Positions 33,133-45,277 of a stretch of 64,000 bases of DNA are shown one piece after another. The DNA comes from Miscanthus floridulus (taxonomy: Eukaryota; Streptophyta; Magnoliopsida; Poales; Poaceae), in contig NC_089586.1 in assembly GCF_019320115.1 (NCBI RefSeq), positions 2,876,804 through 2,940,803 on the forward strand. Reading direction: 5' to 3'. The notes under the pieces were generated by a model. The model was given only the letters and a program-made list of their open reading frames with translations, was not told where the DNA came from and did no database searches. Position numbers and translations under genes: made by a program. Positions within the stretch are counted from its first letter, which is position 1. Every line of letters begins with the position of its first letter.

Positions 33133-33906
33133 GTGCGCTCTCGATTGTTAAAGGAAGCGATGGCTCCTCGCACCGCCAATGGACTCACTCGCAAAATGGC
33201 CAACAGCGATCACATCTGCTACAAAAACTATGAGTCCATCGGCGCCAAAGGGTCAGCGCCCACATCCACCTACAACCGCGGCTCAGATCTCCACCCTGGA
33301 AATCTAGATCCTATAGCCCATGGCGGGCACGCTCTTGGAACTCCCCTCAGGGGATGCATCCCAGAGTTCACCTATCTAGAGGGGCCAGTACCCTCACTCA
33401 TTGTTGGCCGTGGCCAGACCTCCCATCTAGGAAACCAAAGGTCCATGGCTCGCAACGAACTCACCCGGGGAATAGCCTCGTCCGGTCACATCCCTTTGGT
33501 GAACCACATGGTTGACCACCTTCAAGGGCCAGCGCCCACTTCTGTCTTCAATTGCAGCTCGAACCTCCACCCTAGAGGTCTAGGTTCCATGACTCATGGC
33601 GGACATACTCTCGGAACTCCCCACGGGGGCTGCATTCTGGAGTTCACCTACATAGGGGAACTAGCGCCCTCTCTCATCACTGGTCAAGGCCAATACTTCC
33701 ACCCAGGAAGCTTGAGGCCCGCAGCTCAAGGCGAGCTTGCCCGAGGAATGGCCCACGGTGGCCGCATCCTTCTAGGGAATCATGAGATCGCTCGAACCAA
33801 TGGATCAACGCCTATCATCGGCTTCTACCTAGTCCAGACTCATAGCGCAGAAAAGCTGGACCCTATGGTAGAATCATGCCCCAAACAACATCTCTACCAC
33901 CAGTGA
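33133..33906 (+). CDS. internally repetitive ORF at the gag position of element C
   Basis: This intact ORF of 257 codons starts just after the PBS. It contains at least two and probably three copies of a roughly 75-85-residue module. Copy 1 has NRGSDLHPGNLDPIAHGGHA with LGTPLRGCIPEFTYLEG. Copy 2 has CSSNLHPRGLGSMTHGGHTL with LGTPHGGCILEFTYIGE. A third, partial copy holds GQGQYFHPGSLRPAAQG and ARGMAHGGRILLGNHE. It has no gag core, zinc knuckle or known fold that I recognise. It could be a repeat-derived open frame without a protein, or a product specific to this family. The position and the lack of stops in a dead nest are notable, but expression is unproven. Confidence 0.4.
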   Translation: MRSRLLKEAMAPRTANGLTRKMANSDHICYKNYESIGAKGSAPTSTYNRGSDLHPGNLDPIAHGGHALGTPLRGCIPEFTYLEGPVPSLIVGRGQTSHLGNQRSMARNELTRGIASSGHIPLVNHMVDHLQGPAPTSVFNCSSNLHPRGLGSMTHGGHTLGTPHGGCILEFTYIGELAPSLITGQGQYFHPGSLRPAAQGELARGMAHGGRILLGNHEIARTNGSTPIIGFYLVQTHSAEKLDPMVESCPKQHLYHQ

Positions 33907-36837
33907 AACACAATGAGCCAGGGCACACACTAGTGACATAGCTACCCGCCATCGCGCGACATCGTCGCTAGTGATCGGATGGACGCCTGACACCATGCCA
34001 TGCAGGACCAAGCCCGGAACCAGGACCCAACCCTGCATCATGAACAGGATGCATGACAGGTCTCCGTGAACTATTAATTGTCATTTGGAGGTGCGAGCAT
34101 CCAAGGAAGCAGGCTTCCCGAGCACACTATGCGCCATGGTGAGCAGACCAAACCACGTTGCACTCAGAACCAGCTTCCACAGCGACAAGCCACGCTAGCC
34201 CTCAGTTGAGAGCGACGACCACAACCAAAGGCTGGGATGTGATGGCCATGGCATCGTTGCACCAGGAGGACTCAAGCACCAGAACACACAAGTCCTCCTG
34301 GTCGAAGACTACAATAGGAGGGGCACAAAAGGGTCATCCCCGAGGGCTCGTGGGCTCGCTGAGGATGATGAGCCAGCATGGCTGAGCCTGAGGCAGCCCG
34401 AGAGGACGATCTACGCCAACTACGACTGCCCTAAGTAACTAGGAAGCGCCCTCACCAACCCGAAGCCCGGGAGCCACGACAACTCCACCCCAAGCGAGCA
34501 CTCGGGAGCTCACCTCGACACCAGCAGTAGTAGTAGGGCGAATGTTCGCTCCCCAAACAAATACCGATGATATCAATCTTATCCCTCTCTTTGTTGTTTG
34601 ATTGCATTCATATACGCACATAGAGGAAATGATGAACCTGGCCGACTAAGACGTAGCGTAGAATAGACTTAGGTATGCAGAACCCATGCGATTCGTCTTG
34701 AAGGCATTTTACCTTCTAAATGACCTGACATGCTCGTTACGGGCAGTCAAAATGTCACAGCCCTCGAGGGCAGATTATGTGAGCCCCCCCCCCCCCCCCC
34801 GCCAGCTCACATTGTCACTATCTATGCCATACAACACTGCAAAGGCGAAGCCTGATTCACCATCTCAGGCTAGCATTCGCGCACTGTGGGTAACCAATAT
34901 TCTACAAATAGAAATGCAAGCCCACCTATGCTGGGCAAGTACAAAAGTAACGTAAAAATAACAAGGACGAAATGACGGTGTGAGCAAACAAGAAGTCAAA
35001 ACCGATGATAGATCACATAGGTAATTTGAAATGTTATAACTTCACCCACCGATAAAGCACGCAGGTTAGCAAACCAGGGACACCTGGTGACACTTAGAAG
35101 ACCTAGCTACATCCACAAAAACTACCCCCCATCTTCATGATTGCCGCCGCGGCCTCTACAGTAGCAGCCAAGTCATCCGTTGAAACTAGCCCCCCGTCGG
35201 GCTCCGGAAGCTGCACCCAGATGGCGATTCTTGCCTGAGGGACCTTTCCAAGGGTGAGCCTCCTCCACCTCATGATGGGACATCACGAGCTACTTCTCCA
35301 GCACTGCAATCCAGAAAGTCCCACCAAAAACCCAAGATAAAAAAACCTAGTGAATAGAAATTAGGAGAAACAAGAAACTCACCATACGCCCGCACCCGTG
35401 CGGCAGTGGCAAGCGCTCATGCCTCGGTGACCTCTTCCTATACCACCTAGAGGACTGCCTAGAGATAATCCACATGGGCCTTCAGCTGGGCCACCTCATG
35501 AACAGAACTCGAATGCAACCGGCGGGCCTCGTCCCTTTCGAGCACATAGCAAGGGACAGGGGGTGGGGGCTCGCCGGCTCTGGAGTCAGAACAGGATAGG
35601 GACGGATGGAACCGGATGGACCTCCAGTCTCTGACACCATCGCTAGAGACATGATCTTGAACACACCCGCGATTTTCATGAGCATAGTCAAACCTGAAGA
35701 ATGATGCGAAAATCACTTACCCTTGTTCTCGCAGAGAAGATAGAAGGAGCGACGGTGGTCCATCGACCTCAAGGGACTCTTCTCGAAGGCACTTCCTATG
35801 ACCCATCATCAGGGGAGCGATGACAATCTCACAAGTAGAAAGAAGAAGAAGGTAGCTTAGGAGACGAGAGAACGACACCTCCCACAGCACACCACTCTAG
35901 CAGATTTATAGCCTCAAAGATAACGTCGGCAAGCAAACCAGGCCCATGACCATTACTAACCTCTTTGATAATCTCGTAGACCAGGATCAGTGACCGGGCA
36001 GAAGGTGGAGCGGCAGCCTCCCATGAGATAACCTAGGCTAGGTAGGTCATGCTCACTTTCACATTTCACATCGCTTTGGTTTACGCACCTTCATTTAAAA
36101 GGCGCCTTGTTGCCCGTGGGTGGACATTCACGAAGCTACAGGATCAAAGGGGTCGCACATCCCTCAAACCTGTACTTGAAGGCGACTGCCATGAACATGA
36201 CCCCTCATCGTGCTTAGGAAAACTTCTCTTGGGCCGGCCCTTAGAAGGGCTCGAGGCCACAAAAGGGATAGGGGCAGGGTGGAGATGGGCCTCGTGGCTC
36301 TAATCGGTATCACGGAGCCACACGACCATCTCACTCTATGTTCGAGTCATCCACTTCGAAGTCTCCTAGGTTGACCCCCTCTGGGGGAGGCATCTTGCCC
36401 TCTGGCCGCTGCTGAGGGGTTGGGGACCAACGGGATTGATGGTCGACGATTAATGGGACGTCTCACATGAGGCACAGCCGAACTCCACATTGATTGGGAA
36501 GGATATCGGGTCCCACTTGAATTACCCATCAACCCCAACATGGCGCACCGCTTCGACCGTGTGGTTATGGTGGACAAGCCTCTCCCCGCGTGGAGCGAAA
36601 ATTGAAACCAGCCTATAATAAGGTAGAACGACCCTTCAGAGTCAGGAAAGGGCAACGCGATGAAGACAGAGCCAGGCCCGAGCGGCCCTGATAGTCTTGG
36701 TAGGACCATGGTCAGCTCCTACCTACAACCTGAGACCACGACCCAAAGCAAGGTCGCAAAGCCACGTGCACCCCCAAGAACCGACAACCCTTTCAGAAGG
36801 GGTTGCCGCCACGGGCGGCTAAAAATCATGCAACAAT
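33907..36837 (+). other. internal non-autonomous region of element C
   Basis: There is no polyprotein domain. A poly-C run lies at about 34783-34800. The minus strand at 35716-35390 has a helical, coiled-coil-like frame (LERDEARRLHSSSVHEVAQL), comparable in style to the coiled-coil end of the antisense ORF in element B, with stops beyond it. Small plus-strand ORFs (34158-34385, 36660-36905) are not recognisable. Confidence 0.45.
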
Positions 36838-36942
36838 GTCTTTATCGTGAAGTAATGCTAGAACTCATAGACACTTGGGAGGAGAGGTCCAAGGTCGCTC
36901 GATGACCTCGCCGCCCTACGCAATTAGAGGCCAATGACTCAC
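36838..36942 (+). repeat. first unit of the 99-bp tandem array of element C
   Basis: The unit (GGAGGAGAGGTCCAAGGTCG through GGCCAATGACTCAC) is the same as those at 45278-46125. The Athila insertion separates it from the rest of the array. Confidence 0.85.
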
Positions 36943-38296
36943 TATTGATGGTAGTTGTCATCCATCATAAATCGTCAACTTAACTTGAATAAATGTATAA
37001 ACAGGATCACCAACATAGATTTAGGGGTTTAAATCGACAATTTCCATAAGTTTTGGTGAATCTGTGTTTTCAGCAGGGTTTATCAAGAAAACTATCAAGA
37101 GAGATCAAATCATAAATAAAAACATGCTTATCCACAGCGAAAACTACCACAGAAGGTTCCAGAAGACTCAGGAAGACACCACATCGAAGCGGAGGTCAAG
37201 ACACTGACATGTGGGGCCGACCGGCCCTACTTGCAGGCCGCCTGGCCCCCTGTCCCCACCTGGCAGTCCCTCCTTTGTACGTTGGTTCTCCACCTCCTTA
37301 AGGATTGCATCTATGTTGTTCTTTCAAGTCGGTTCGATCCGAGGGCTCAGGATTGACGCTTCGACCTATATAACTAGTCCCTGCCCCCCTCCAGAGTACG
37401 CTGCCATAAGTCAAGATCATACCAAAAATTAGGGTTTCCAGAGAGAAGAGAATAGAGCTCCAATTCTTTAAGTTTCTAGTATAGGCTAGCTAGCAAGGTT
37501 CAAGTAGAGTGTGGGCTATTGCTCAAAATTCCAGATCTGCCGTTTGGAGACTGGTATAGCTATTATATCTCTAAATTTATGACTTTGTGCTACTTTAATA
37601 TTATGTTGCTATTTATTATGTTCCTAGTTTGCTCTAGTTATATGCTTGATATAGTTATGATTGATGATGAATTTATACATATGTTCGCAAAGCTCTTAGC
37701 TTAGTACTCGAGTGAGTTAAGTGGTCAACATTATATAACCATGGTGCTTAGATATGTTTGCCTACGGATGCATTCTGCACTCTGGGTCATGTGGTAGATC
37801 ATGGATGTGACACTCCCATTGAGTCCTTTGTAGTCCACTCCCCGTTTGTAGAGCAAGTAGAATGTGGTTGCGAAGAGAGACAAGTTCTGTTCTTGATCTT
37901 CCTTAGTAATGTTCCTTATGCATAGATCCAAAGTTAGTTATGCTATAGATGATAGTGTATATATTTGGGTGTATAAAAGACTTATTCATTTATCATTTGA
38001 CTTACCCTTGTCATAGCATGAGAGTAGTTTTATCATAAGTATATATATTTGTCAATATCTCTATGCCAACACAACTCCATAGCTCCTCCTTGTGGATAAA
38101 ATATAAATAACGATACCTGACATATGCTCAGGTAAAATGCTACAATGGTATATTATCTGTGTCCTTGCGGATACTTTAATATATATATAATTTTCCTCTA
38201 AGTTTTCAAATGTTATTTATAATTACCAACAACACATTTCTGACATCATGCTAGAGATGACAACTTAGTAAAGAGTGATGCTAAGAAATATCAACA
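36943..38296 (+). repeat. Athila 5' LTR (1,354 bp)
   Basis: It starts TATTGATGGTAGTTGTCATC and ends AAATATCAACA. A TATA-like CTATATAAC lies near 37365. Compared with the 3' LTR it lacks a block of about 125 bp near 37980. Confidence 0.85.
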
Positions 38297-38304
38297 AGCA
38301 TTTC

Positions 38305-38322
38305 TAGCACCGTTGTCGGGGA
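38305..38322 (+). other. Athila primer-binding site (tRNA-Asp type)
   Basis: TAGCACCGTTGTCGGGGA matches the Athila consensus TGGCGCCGTTGCCGGGGA except for C-to-T or G-to-A changes. Confidence 0.75.
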
Positions 38323-38439
38323 GGGCTACATGGCTAAGAGAATTGACCAAATAAATACTTATTGATAAAATCATAACACATCTGCTTTAGCAGACTTATC
38401 CTTGTTTGTCTTTGTTCATATCTTATATAGGGTATTACA

Positions 38440-40578
38440 GGATTGGTTGTGATTTACCAATAATTTCCATCAATCAGAATCAACCAAATCAAGAGGAAGC
38501 TCAACACCAGTTTCTGAAGCTATGGCTGACAAGACCCTACGTGAGTTCTCTGCTCCAATCACCGAGAATATTCGCACTGGACCAACACTTAGAACTACCA
38601 ACCTTAAATTTGAGCTCAAGCCAAGCCTCATCAACATGGTGCAAGCTACCTCATTCAGTGGAAAGGCACATGAAGATGCTAGTGCTCATCTTTAGGATTT
38701 TTTGGAGATAAGCAACACAGTTGTCATCAAGGATGTTGCTCAAGAAATCATACTACTTCGCTTATTTCCATTCTCACTTATGGGATGGGTGAAGCAGTGG
38801 TTCTACATCAACAAAGATCACATCAACACGTGGGCAAAGTGTTCAAAGGCCTTCCTAGAAAAGTTCTTCCATGTAGGCAAGACCAATGCCTTAAGAGGAA
38901 AGATTTCCAATTTCTAACAGCAGAAGGGAGAAACCATTCCAGAAGCATGGGAACGTTTCCAAGAATACATTTTAGATTGTCCTCATCTTGGGATGGAAGA
39001 TTGGTTGCTCATGCAAAACTTTTACCATGGATTAACTTAGAAAGCTCATGAACAACTAGATGCAACTGCTGGAGGATCATTTATATCACTCACCCTTAGA
39101 AAAGCTAAAACTCTAATGGAGAAGATAGCCTCTAATTAAGGCTGGTATCAATGCAATATTCAAGTGTGCAATAAGAGCGAAGAAGTACCTAAAGAGGTGT
39201 GTGCACTGTCAACCAAGATGGATGTCTGGTTGAATTGGCTTGAACAGCGAGCCAATTACAAGAAAGATTATCAGGCTATTCAAGATGCTTTTAACTCCCA
39301 AAATGTATGTGGAGAATATTTGGGGGTTGAATTCCCTGAATATAAGGAGGATGCAAGTATCATCATCAATAATTTTGCTCCATAACAATAGAGACAAGGA
39401 TGGAATCAACAACAACGGTTAAATTACCAAGGTAAGTACCCAGGTAGTTACTATAATTCTTCTAATTCTAAGCAACCCTCCTTGAGAGACTTGATCTTAG
39501 AACAAGCTAGGATTAATGAGAATATTTCTAGGAAGCTTGCTTTTAATGATAAGATCCTAGAAAACATAAATACTAAAATTGATTGTTTTTCTTCCATCAT
39601 AAAAGACCAACTTAGCTATAATAAAAAAATAGAATCACAATTAGCCTAGTTGGCTGCTACTCTGCCTTTTGCCACTAACCTTGTGAAGGTAAACGCCATA
39701 ACCACAAGAGGTGGCAAGTCTACTCGTGATCCACCATATCCAACAAGGACAGGTAAGACACCAGTGGTAGTGCAGGAAGAGGAGAAGAGAGCCGATAAAG
39801 TTGAAGAAGTTGAGCCACAAGAGCGAGAGTTACAACAAGATTTTCATGACACGACCCTTCTACCATTTCCACGCAGAAATTGAAAAGCCAAAATAGATGA
39901 GCAGTTTGGTAAGTTCGTAGAGGTAATTTAAAAGTTATATATATCAATATTCCATTGCTAGATGCCATACAGGTACCTACCTACACGAAGTATCTTAGAG
40001 ACATCCTCAACAATAAAACACCACTACCTTCCATTGAGGTAATCAAGTTAACGGAGTTGTGTAGTGCGGCCATCCTAAACACTTCACCTGTCAAGAAGAA
40101 GGATCTAGGATGTCCCACTATCGATTGTTTGATCGGGAGCCAAAACTTTGAGAATGCGTTATGTGATCTTGGAGCAAGTGTCAATGTCATGCCTCAAAAG
40201 GTCTTTGACAAGCTCTACTATTTAACACTCACACCAACATTGATGTGTTTGCAACTAGCCGACCAATCGGTCCGCTACCCTGTAGGAATCGCTGAGAATA
40301 TTCCGGTAAAAATACGAAATTTCTTTATTCCTATAGGTTTTGTAGTACTTGACATGCAGGTGGATATGAAGACACCCCTCATACTTGAGATACCCTTCCT
40401 GAGTACTACAAATGCTCACATTGATGTCGGAGCCGGAGAAATTAAATTCCATGTTAATGGAAAGGAAGAGTGGTTCGCTTTCAAGCCAAGACCGGAACAA
40501 TGCTCCAATCTAGAGTGGCATGAGAAGCGAGTATCAAGGTCTCTATCTCTGGGACCTACTAACGCACCTAAAGAATAA
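38440..40578 (+). pseudogene. Athila gag and aspartic protease, decayed
   Basis: Gag is seen as FSGKAHEDASAHL (stop) DFLEIS, LRLFPFSLMGWVKQW, and KAFLEKFFHVGKTNALRGKI through EAWERFQEYILDCPHLGMED (38640-39000). These are typical of Athila gag. The linker has VNAITTRGGKSTRDPP (39689-39735). The last frame, 39955-40578, is open and includes VPTYTKYLRDILNNK, the protease site CDLGASVNVMPQKVFDKL (D-L-G-A form) and LQLADQSVRYPVGIAENIPV. About eight in-frame stops interrupt the gag part, mostly at positions where glutamine or tryptophan codons are expected. After 40578 no reverse transcriptase follows. Confidence 0.9.
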
Positions 40579-41176
40579 ACCTAAACAGAGAAGTCCGGTT
40601 TGGTGGACTTAAAATACCAAACCCTTGCCGGAAGATAAGTCGGTAGTTATCTATAATTATTTTTTGCATTATATTTTACTTTGGCATATTTACTTTTCAA
40701 CACCTGCATTAGAAAAATAAAATAAAAATACTCATCATGGCATTATAAAAATTCAAGCCCCATGTAAATAATTTTTACAGGAGCGTAAAAACCCGTAAAG
40801 AAATATTTACCGTGGAGACGTAAAAAATAAAAATAACATCATTCATCTTCTTATATTTCATAGTATCATAAAATATGTTTGCATTGCATTTTAATACATA
40901 TATATGGTAGAAATATGGGCACCGGGACCCATAGACACTTGGGACCCACCACCATCACCTCCATCTCCACTCAACCTGGACCATCACCTCCATATCTTCA
41001 CTATATCTTCACTTATCTCCATTCTGCACCGTCCAGAGCAAATATCCATTGAAAGGAGCACTCCATTTACTTAACCACGAAGCAAAGATCCACCAGGAAA
41101 ATGGAGAGGCCATTTGGCCATGGTGTGGGGCTGATCGTCCCCACCAATAGGCCGCCCGGCCTACTACCTCCCCCTC

Positions 41177-41184
41177 TATAAATA
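41177..41184 (+). promoter_or_regulatory. internal TATA-like box upstream of ATHILA ORF1
   Basis: TATAAATA in a CCCCCTCTATAAATAACACTC context lies about 390 bp before the ORF1 start. A pyrimidine-rich TATATCTTGCAG acceptor-like site (about 41551-41562) precedes the ATG at 41567. Either could serve separate expression of ORF1; this is inference. Confidence 0.4.
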
Positions 41185-41566
41185 ACACTCCTTCCTGGTT
41201 GCTCTCGGTCTCAGGCACAACACAAAACAACCTTCCAAGTTTGAAATTCCAGTTAAAAATTTCGTAGTTGAAATTTCCTTGGTTGAAATAGTGTTGGAGT
41301 AAGAAAGAGTGTGTGGAAGTTTGGGTGTGAAAGTAGTGCTAAAATCTTGAGAAAGATAAAGAGAGGTGCTGCTGAAATTTGAGCAAGAAAAATAATTTAA
41401 GAGTGGCGGTGCTGTCCAAATCAAGAGAGAAAATTAAAATTAAAAAAATATTGTTAGGGTGGAAGTCATGCCACAATCTTGACTTTTGGATAGCTAACCA
41501 CTACCATTTTTATTTTTCCTAATCTCTCTCCACGAGTTGTGTTGTTTTTGTATATCTTGCAGGAAA

Positions 41567-43055
41567 ATGAGCAAGATCGCCGGCAAGCTCAAGCAGACGA
41601 TATCGTTCCGTTCAAAAAGAAGTTCTTCATCACAAGCAAGCACCAACATGGAGGTCGATCCTCCATCTTCTGCTGTTGGAGCATTGTCCCGATCAGCCCC
41701 CATGGAGAGGAACATTCTTCTGCAAGAGAAGCAGCTCAAGTTCTAGGGAGATAGGGAGAAGAACATTTACAAGAAGCTGAAGACCCACGATTTTGTCCTC
41801 ACGCCTGCCTATGATCCATCCCTACTACAAGCCACTGGTATGACCGCTGAATTCAAACTTATTTTTAAGACTGTAGGATGGGAGGATGCTTGGGAAATTG
41901 ATGAGCCAGGGTGTAAGCTTTTGACTACTGAATTTTTAAGCACTATGCAACCCACCGATTCAGAAGTCTTATTTAGACTTTTTGGGAAAGAATTGTCTAT
42001 TTCCTAGAAAAATTTTAGTGAACTTCTTAGATTTCACTCTCAGTCCATAATTGATGTAGACTCCGCTATACAAGACTTTGATAGGAATAAGTTTTGGAGG
42101 GAGATTTCAAAAGAAATTGTTTGCTACCGCCCTCGCACCAATGAAATTCACCATCCAACTTTGCGATTCATGCACAAATGGCTAGGATTTTCTCTTTTTC
42201 CTAGAAGTGATTTCCGCACAGTTAGGAATGATGAACTAAAACTGCTTCATGCCATGATCGAAAGAAAAAAAAAGTCTCACCCATAAAATTCATGATGACA
42301 TAATGGTTAGAAATTCCCGGTCTTAAGGGAGATGTTGGGTGCACTTCTTTGGTCACCCACATAGCTAAAAATTTGGGTCTACTAGAAAGTGCTTCTGTTA
42401 CTTACATTGATGTTCCCCGCTGGCTTATTGATTATGACTATTTTAACCATGCACATATGTTAAAAAAGGGTAAGGACAGGAAACTTGTCATGATGTATAT
42501 GGATTATACAACCGAGTTCCCATTACCAGACCAGAACCTCGGTCTGTATGCAGTGGATTCATTTGTCTTTGATTTACAGAGAAAGGAGGAAGCACCTCGT
42601 AGGAGTGCCTCTGCGAGGATCACTCGCAACCTGCAGCCTCGATACCGTGGAGACAACCCCATTCTAGAAGGCCCTGCCTTCACTGGCTACACAAGATTTG
42701 ATCAAGCAGGACCTTCCTAGGTGCATTATCCTGTGCATGTAGGCTAGGACCAGCCGAGATCTTCCCATATGCACCAACCTGAACATGCTGGGTGGGAGTA
42801 GCCTTCTTCGCATCATTCGGAGAGTTCCTGGCATTAGAGCTCACTACCATCGAGGAGAGCCAGCATGAGATCCAGAACACCCTGCACCAACATTCCCAAT
42901 GGCAAGAAGAAGCAGGACAACACCTTGCCGCCATCCAGCAGCACCACGAGCAGGAGAACGACAATTGACGATACTTGTTCCAGGGTCTCCACATTGACCC
43001 ATCTTTCTAAGAGACCACAGCAATACCCAGCTTGGGGAAAGAGCCCCCATTACTT
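41567..43055 (+). pseudogene. ATHILA ORF1-family protein remnant
   Basis: The start is MSKIAGKLKQTISFRSKRSS. The family core follows: LTPAYDPSLLQATGMTAEFK, IFKTVGWEDAW, LLTTEFLSTMQ, FRLFGKELSIS, then HHPTLRFMHKWLGFSLFPRS and RTVRNDELKLLHAMIE. This matches the ATHILA ORF-1 family (function unknown) found beside the gag-pol of Athila elements. Stops occur near 41742 and 42006, and a frameshift at the A9 run near 42267. The C-terminal part is open again in another frame (42349-42720), with VPRWLIDYDYFNHAHMLKKG. It is broken in at least three places. Confidence 0.85.
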
Positions 43056-44681
43056 TAGGTAAGTTTTCTTTCTGGTATTTTATTATTTTCTTTAGTTTAT
43101 TTAATTTTTGAATTTGTATTTATTAAAAAATTGCAAAACTAAGAAAACAAAAATAAAAATTTGTCTTTACCTTTTATTTATAGTAAGGTGTGATCTAAAA
43201 AATATATGAAAACCAAATAAAAAGAGTGTGTATAAAGTTTGTTTTAAATTTTTATTTTTATGAGCCAATAAATAAAAAGAACTTGAAGGTGTATTTTCAC
43301 AATGGAAATGATGAATAGTTGCTCTGTTATAATTCCTTTCAAGTACCTAGTTTTCAGCCTTGAATTCTCCCGAGTTTTGGATGAAATTGATTTGACATGA
43401 AAATTTGCTCTGAACTTAAAACACGTGGGTAGCAAATGCTTGATCTAAATCTAGATAATTGACGGATATGATATGAAAAGGTCTGAGCTGCTCTTTATCT
43501 TGTTCCAAGTGATACTAAATTCTGGAGATTTGTTTTGATAATCTAAAAAGGCAACATGATGAGTTCCTGTATGACAAAGCTTGAATTCCTACCAGAGCCA
43601 AACATGATATCTAGGCTAGGAAAAATTTCTACTTATATGCTATTTGTTTTGCATTGAGTTTAGTCAATCTTTGTTCTTGCCTTATGAGAGGTTTGTCATG
43701 CTCTTAAAATCAAGATCACATACACACCACCCATATATGCACTATTCCTACACTGGGGATAGGCACAAAAACATGCTTTTCATCTAGATTCACCCAAAAA
43801 TGTTTTACTCCTAACTGAGTGAACACCAAAAATATGTTTCATAGGTTTCCACCACATAAATGCTTCAAGTTTTGTTGTTATCTCTCAAATATTTTATTGC
43901 AGAAAAGAGGCATGGGCTATGCAAAAATTATTCATAAAAAAGAGAGAGCAAAGAAAAATATTGGAAAAAATGGACAAATGTCCAAAGTATTAAAACAATG
44001 GGTACTTAGATGCCCGCCTAAAAAAATATGAGATGAATAAGATAGCCCATATTTTCTTGCAAAGATGATTCCAAGTCAAATGAGAGATATGTTTTCAAGG
44101 AGCATAATAGAATTAGGCTAGCCATCATATATCCACCATATTCCACACGCATGCACATCTTGATTTGATTGTATGACCCAACTCTATTTAGATCCAAGGT
44201 TTGGTTTTACAATATATGTATTGCAAGTATGCTCTTTTATGCAATTTCCATTCCTATGAGCTCCACACAAACCTTAGTTATAGGAAAAAAGGCTTATCAT
44301 CATTTATTGCCTTGGTGAGGATCCACAAATACCACATATATAAGAGAGATTTGAGAGTGTCATACAATGGAATCTCTGAGTCTTATTTTAAAAATTTGCA
44401 AAAACTCTAGAACAATGGTTGAGCGAAGAACTTGAGACATAGTGTTTGACTTGATCGTTCTGTCTTTTAATTGCTCAAGATCCAAGTGAAAGCTCAATAG
44501 CCCCATGGTTAAAGGTAATATGGGTAAGTTTGAAAGTCAGATCGATGAATTTTAATCCGGAGGAGAATTCTTGATTGAACGCATGTGTACTTTTAAGGAG
44601 TGAAAATATTGATGCAACTCCTGATCTATTGTTAAGATTAGCTTTACTCAGGGATGAGCAAAGGTTTAGCTTGGGGGATTT
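43056..44681 (+). other. Athila 3' internal non-coding region
   Basis: AT-rich and without recognisable coding potential; it ends with a purine-rich GGGGGATTTTG junction to the 3' LTR. Confidence 0.6.
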
Positions 44682-45277
44682 TGTTGACGGTAGTTATCAT
44701 CCATCATAAACCGTCAACTTAACTTAAATAAATGTATAAATAGGATCAACTTAACTTGATCTTCCTTAGTAACATTCCTTATGCATAGATCCAAAGTTAC
44801 TTATGCTATAAATGAGAGTGTATGTACTTGGGTGTATAAAAAACTTAGTAAATAAGGAATGACTTAGGAATCTTTTGCTCTTAACGAATCTCCTACTTAG
44901 TCGTACTACATTTTATGAGTCTCTATTTCTATCTCTGGAATACCATTATTACCTTACACTTATTATTCATTTATCATTTGACTTACCCTTGCCATAGCAT
45001 GAGAGTGGTTTTATCATAAGTATATATATTTATCAATATCTCTATACCAACACAACTCCATAGCACCTCCCTATGGATAAAATATAAATTACGATACCTG
45101 ACATACTCTCAGGTGAAATGCTACAATGGTATATTATCTATGCGCTTGCGGATACTTTAATATATATATAATTTTCCTCTAAGTTTTCAAGTGCCATTTA
45201 TAATGAACAACAACACATTTCTAGCATCATGCTAGGGATGACAACTTAGTAAAGAGTGATGCTAAGAAATGTCAACA
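44682..45277 (+). repeat. Athila 3' LTR, internally deleted (596 bp)
   Basis: It starts TGTTGACGGTAGTTATCATC and ends AAATGTCAACA. After about 65 bp it jumps to sequence equivalent to about 37898 in the 5' LTR, a loss of roughly 890 bp. Confidence 0.85.

Larger units (their letters stand above)
36943..45277 (+). mobile_element. Athila-type Ty3/gypsy element nested in element C
   Basis: It is flanked by a perfect 5-bp duplication CTCAC (36938-36942 and 45278-45282). The order is LTR, a tRNA-Asp-type PBS, gag plus protease (about 38440-40578), a long gap without RT, RNase H or integrase, an ATHILA ORF1-type region (41567-43055), non-coding DNA, a polypurine-rich stretch (AGCTTGGGGGATTTT) and a 3' LTR. 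LTR lengths differ (1,354 and 596 bp) because of internal deletions. It is non-autonomous as it stands. Confidence 0.9.
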
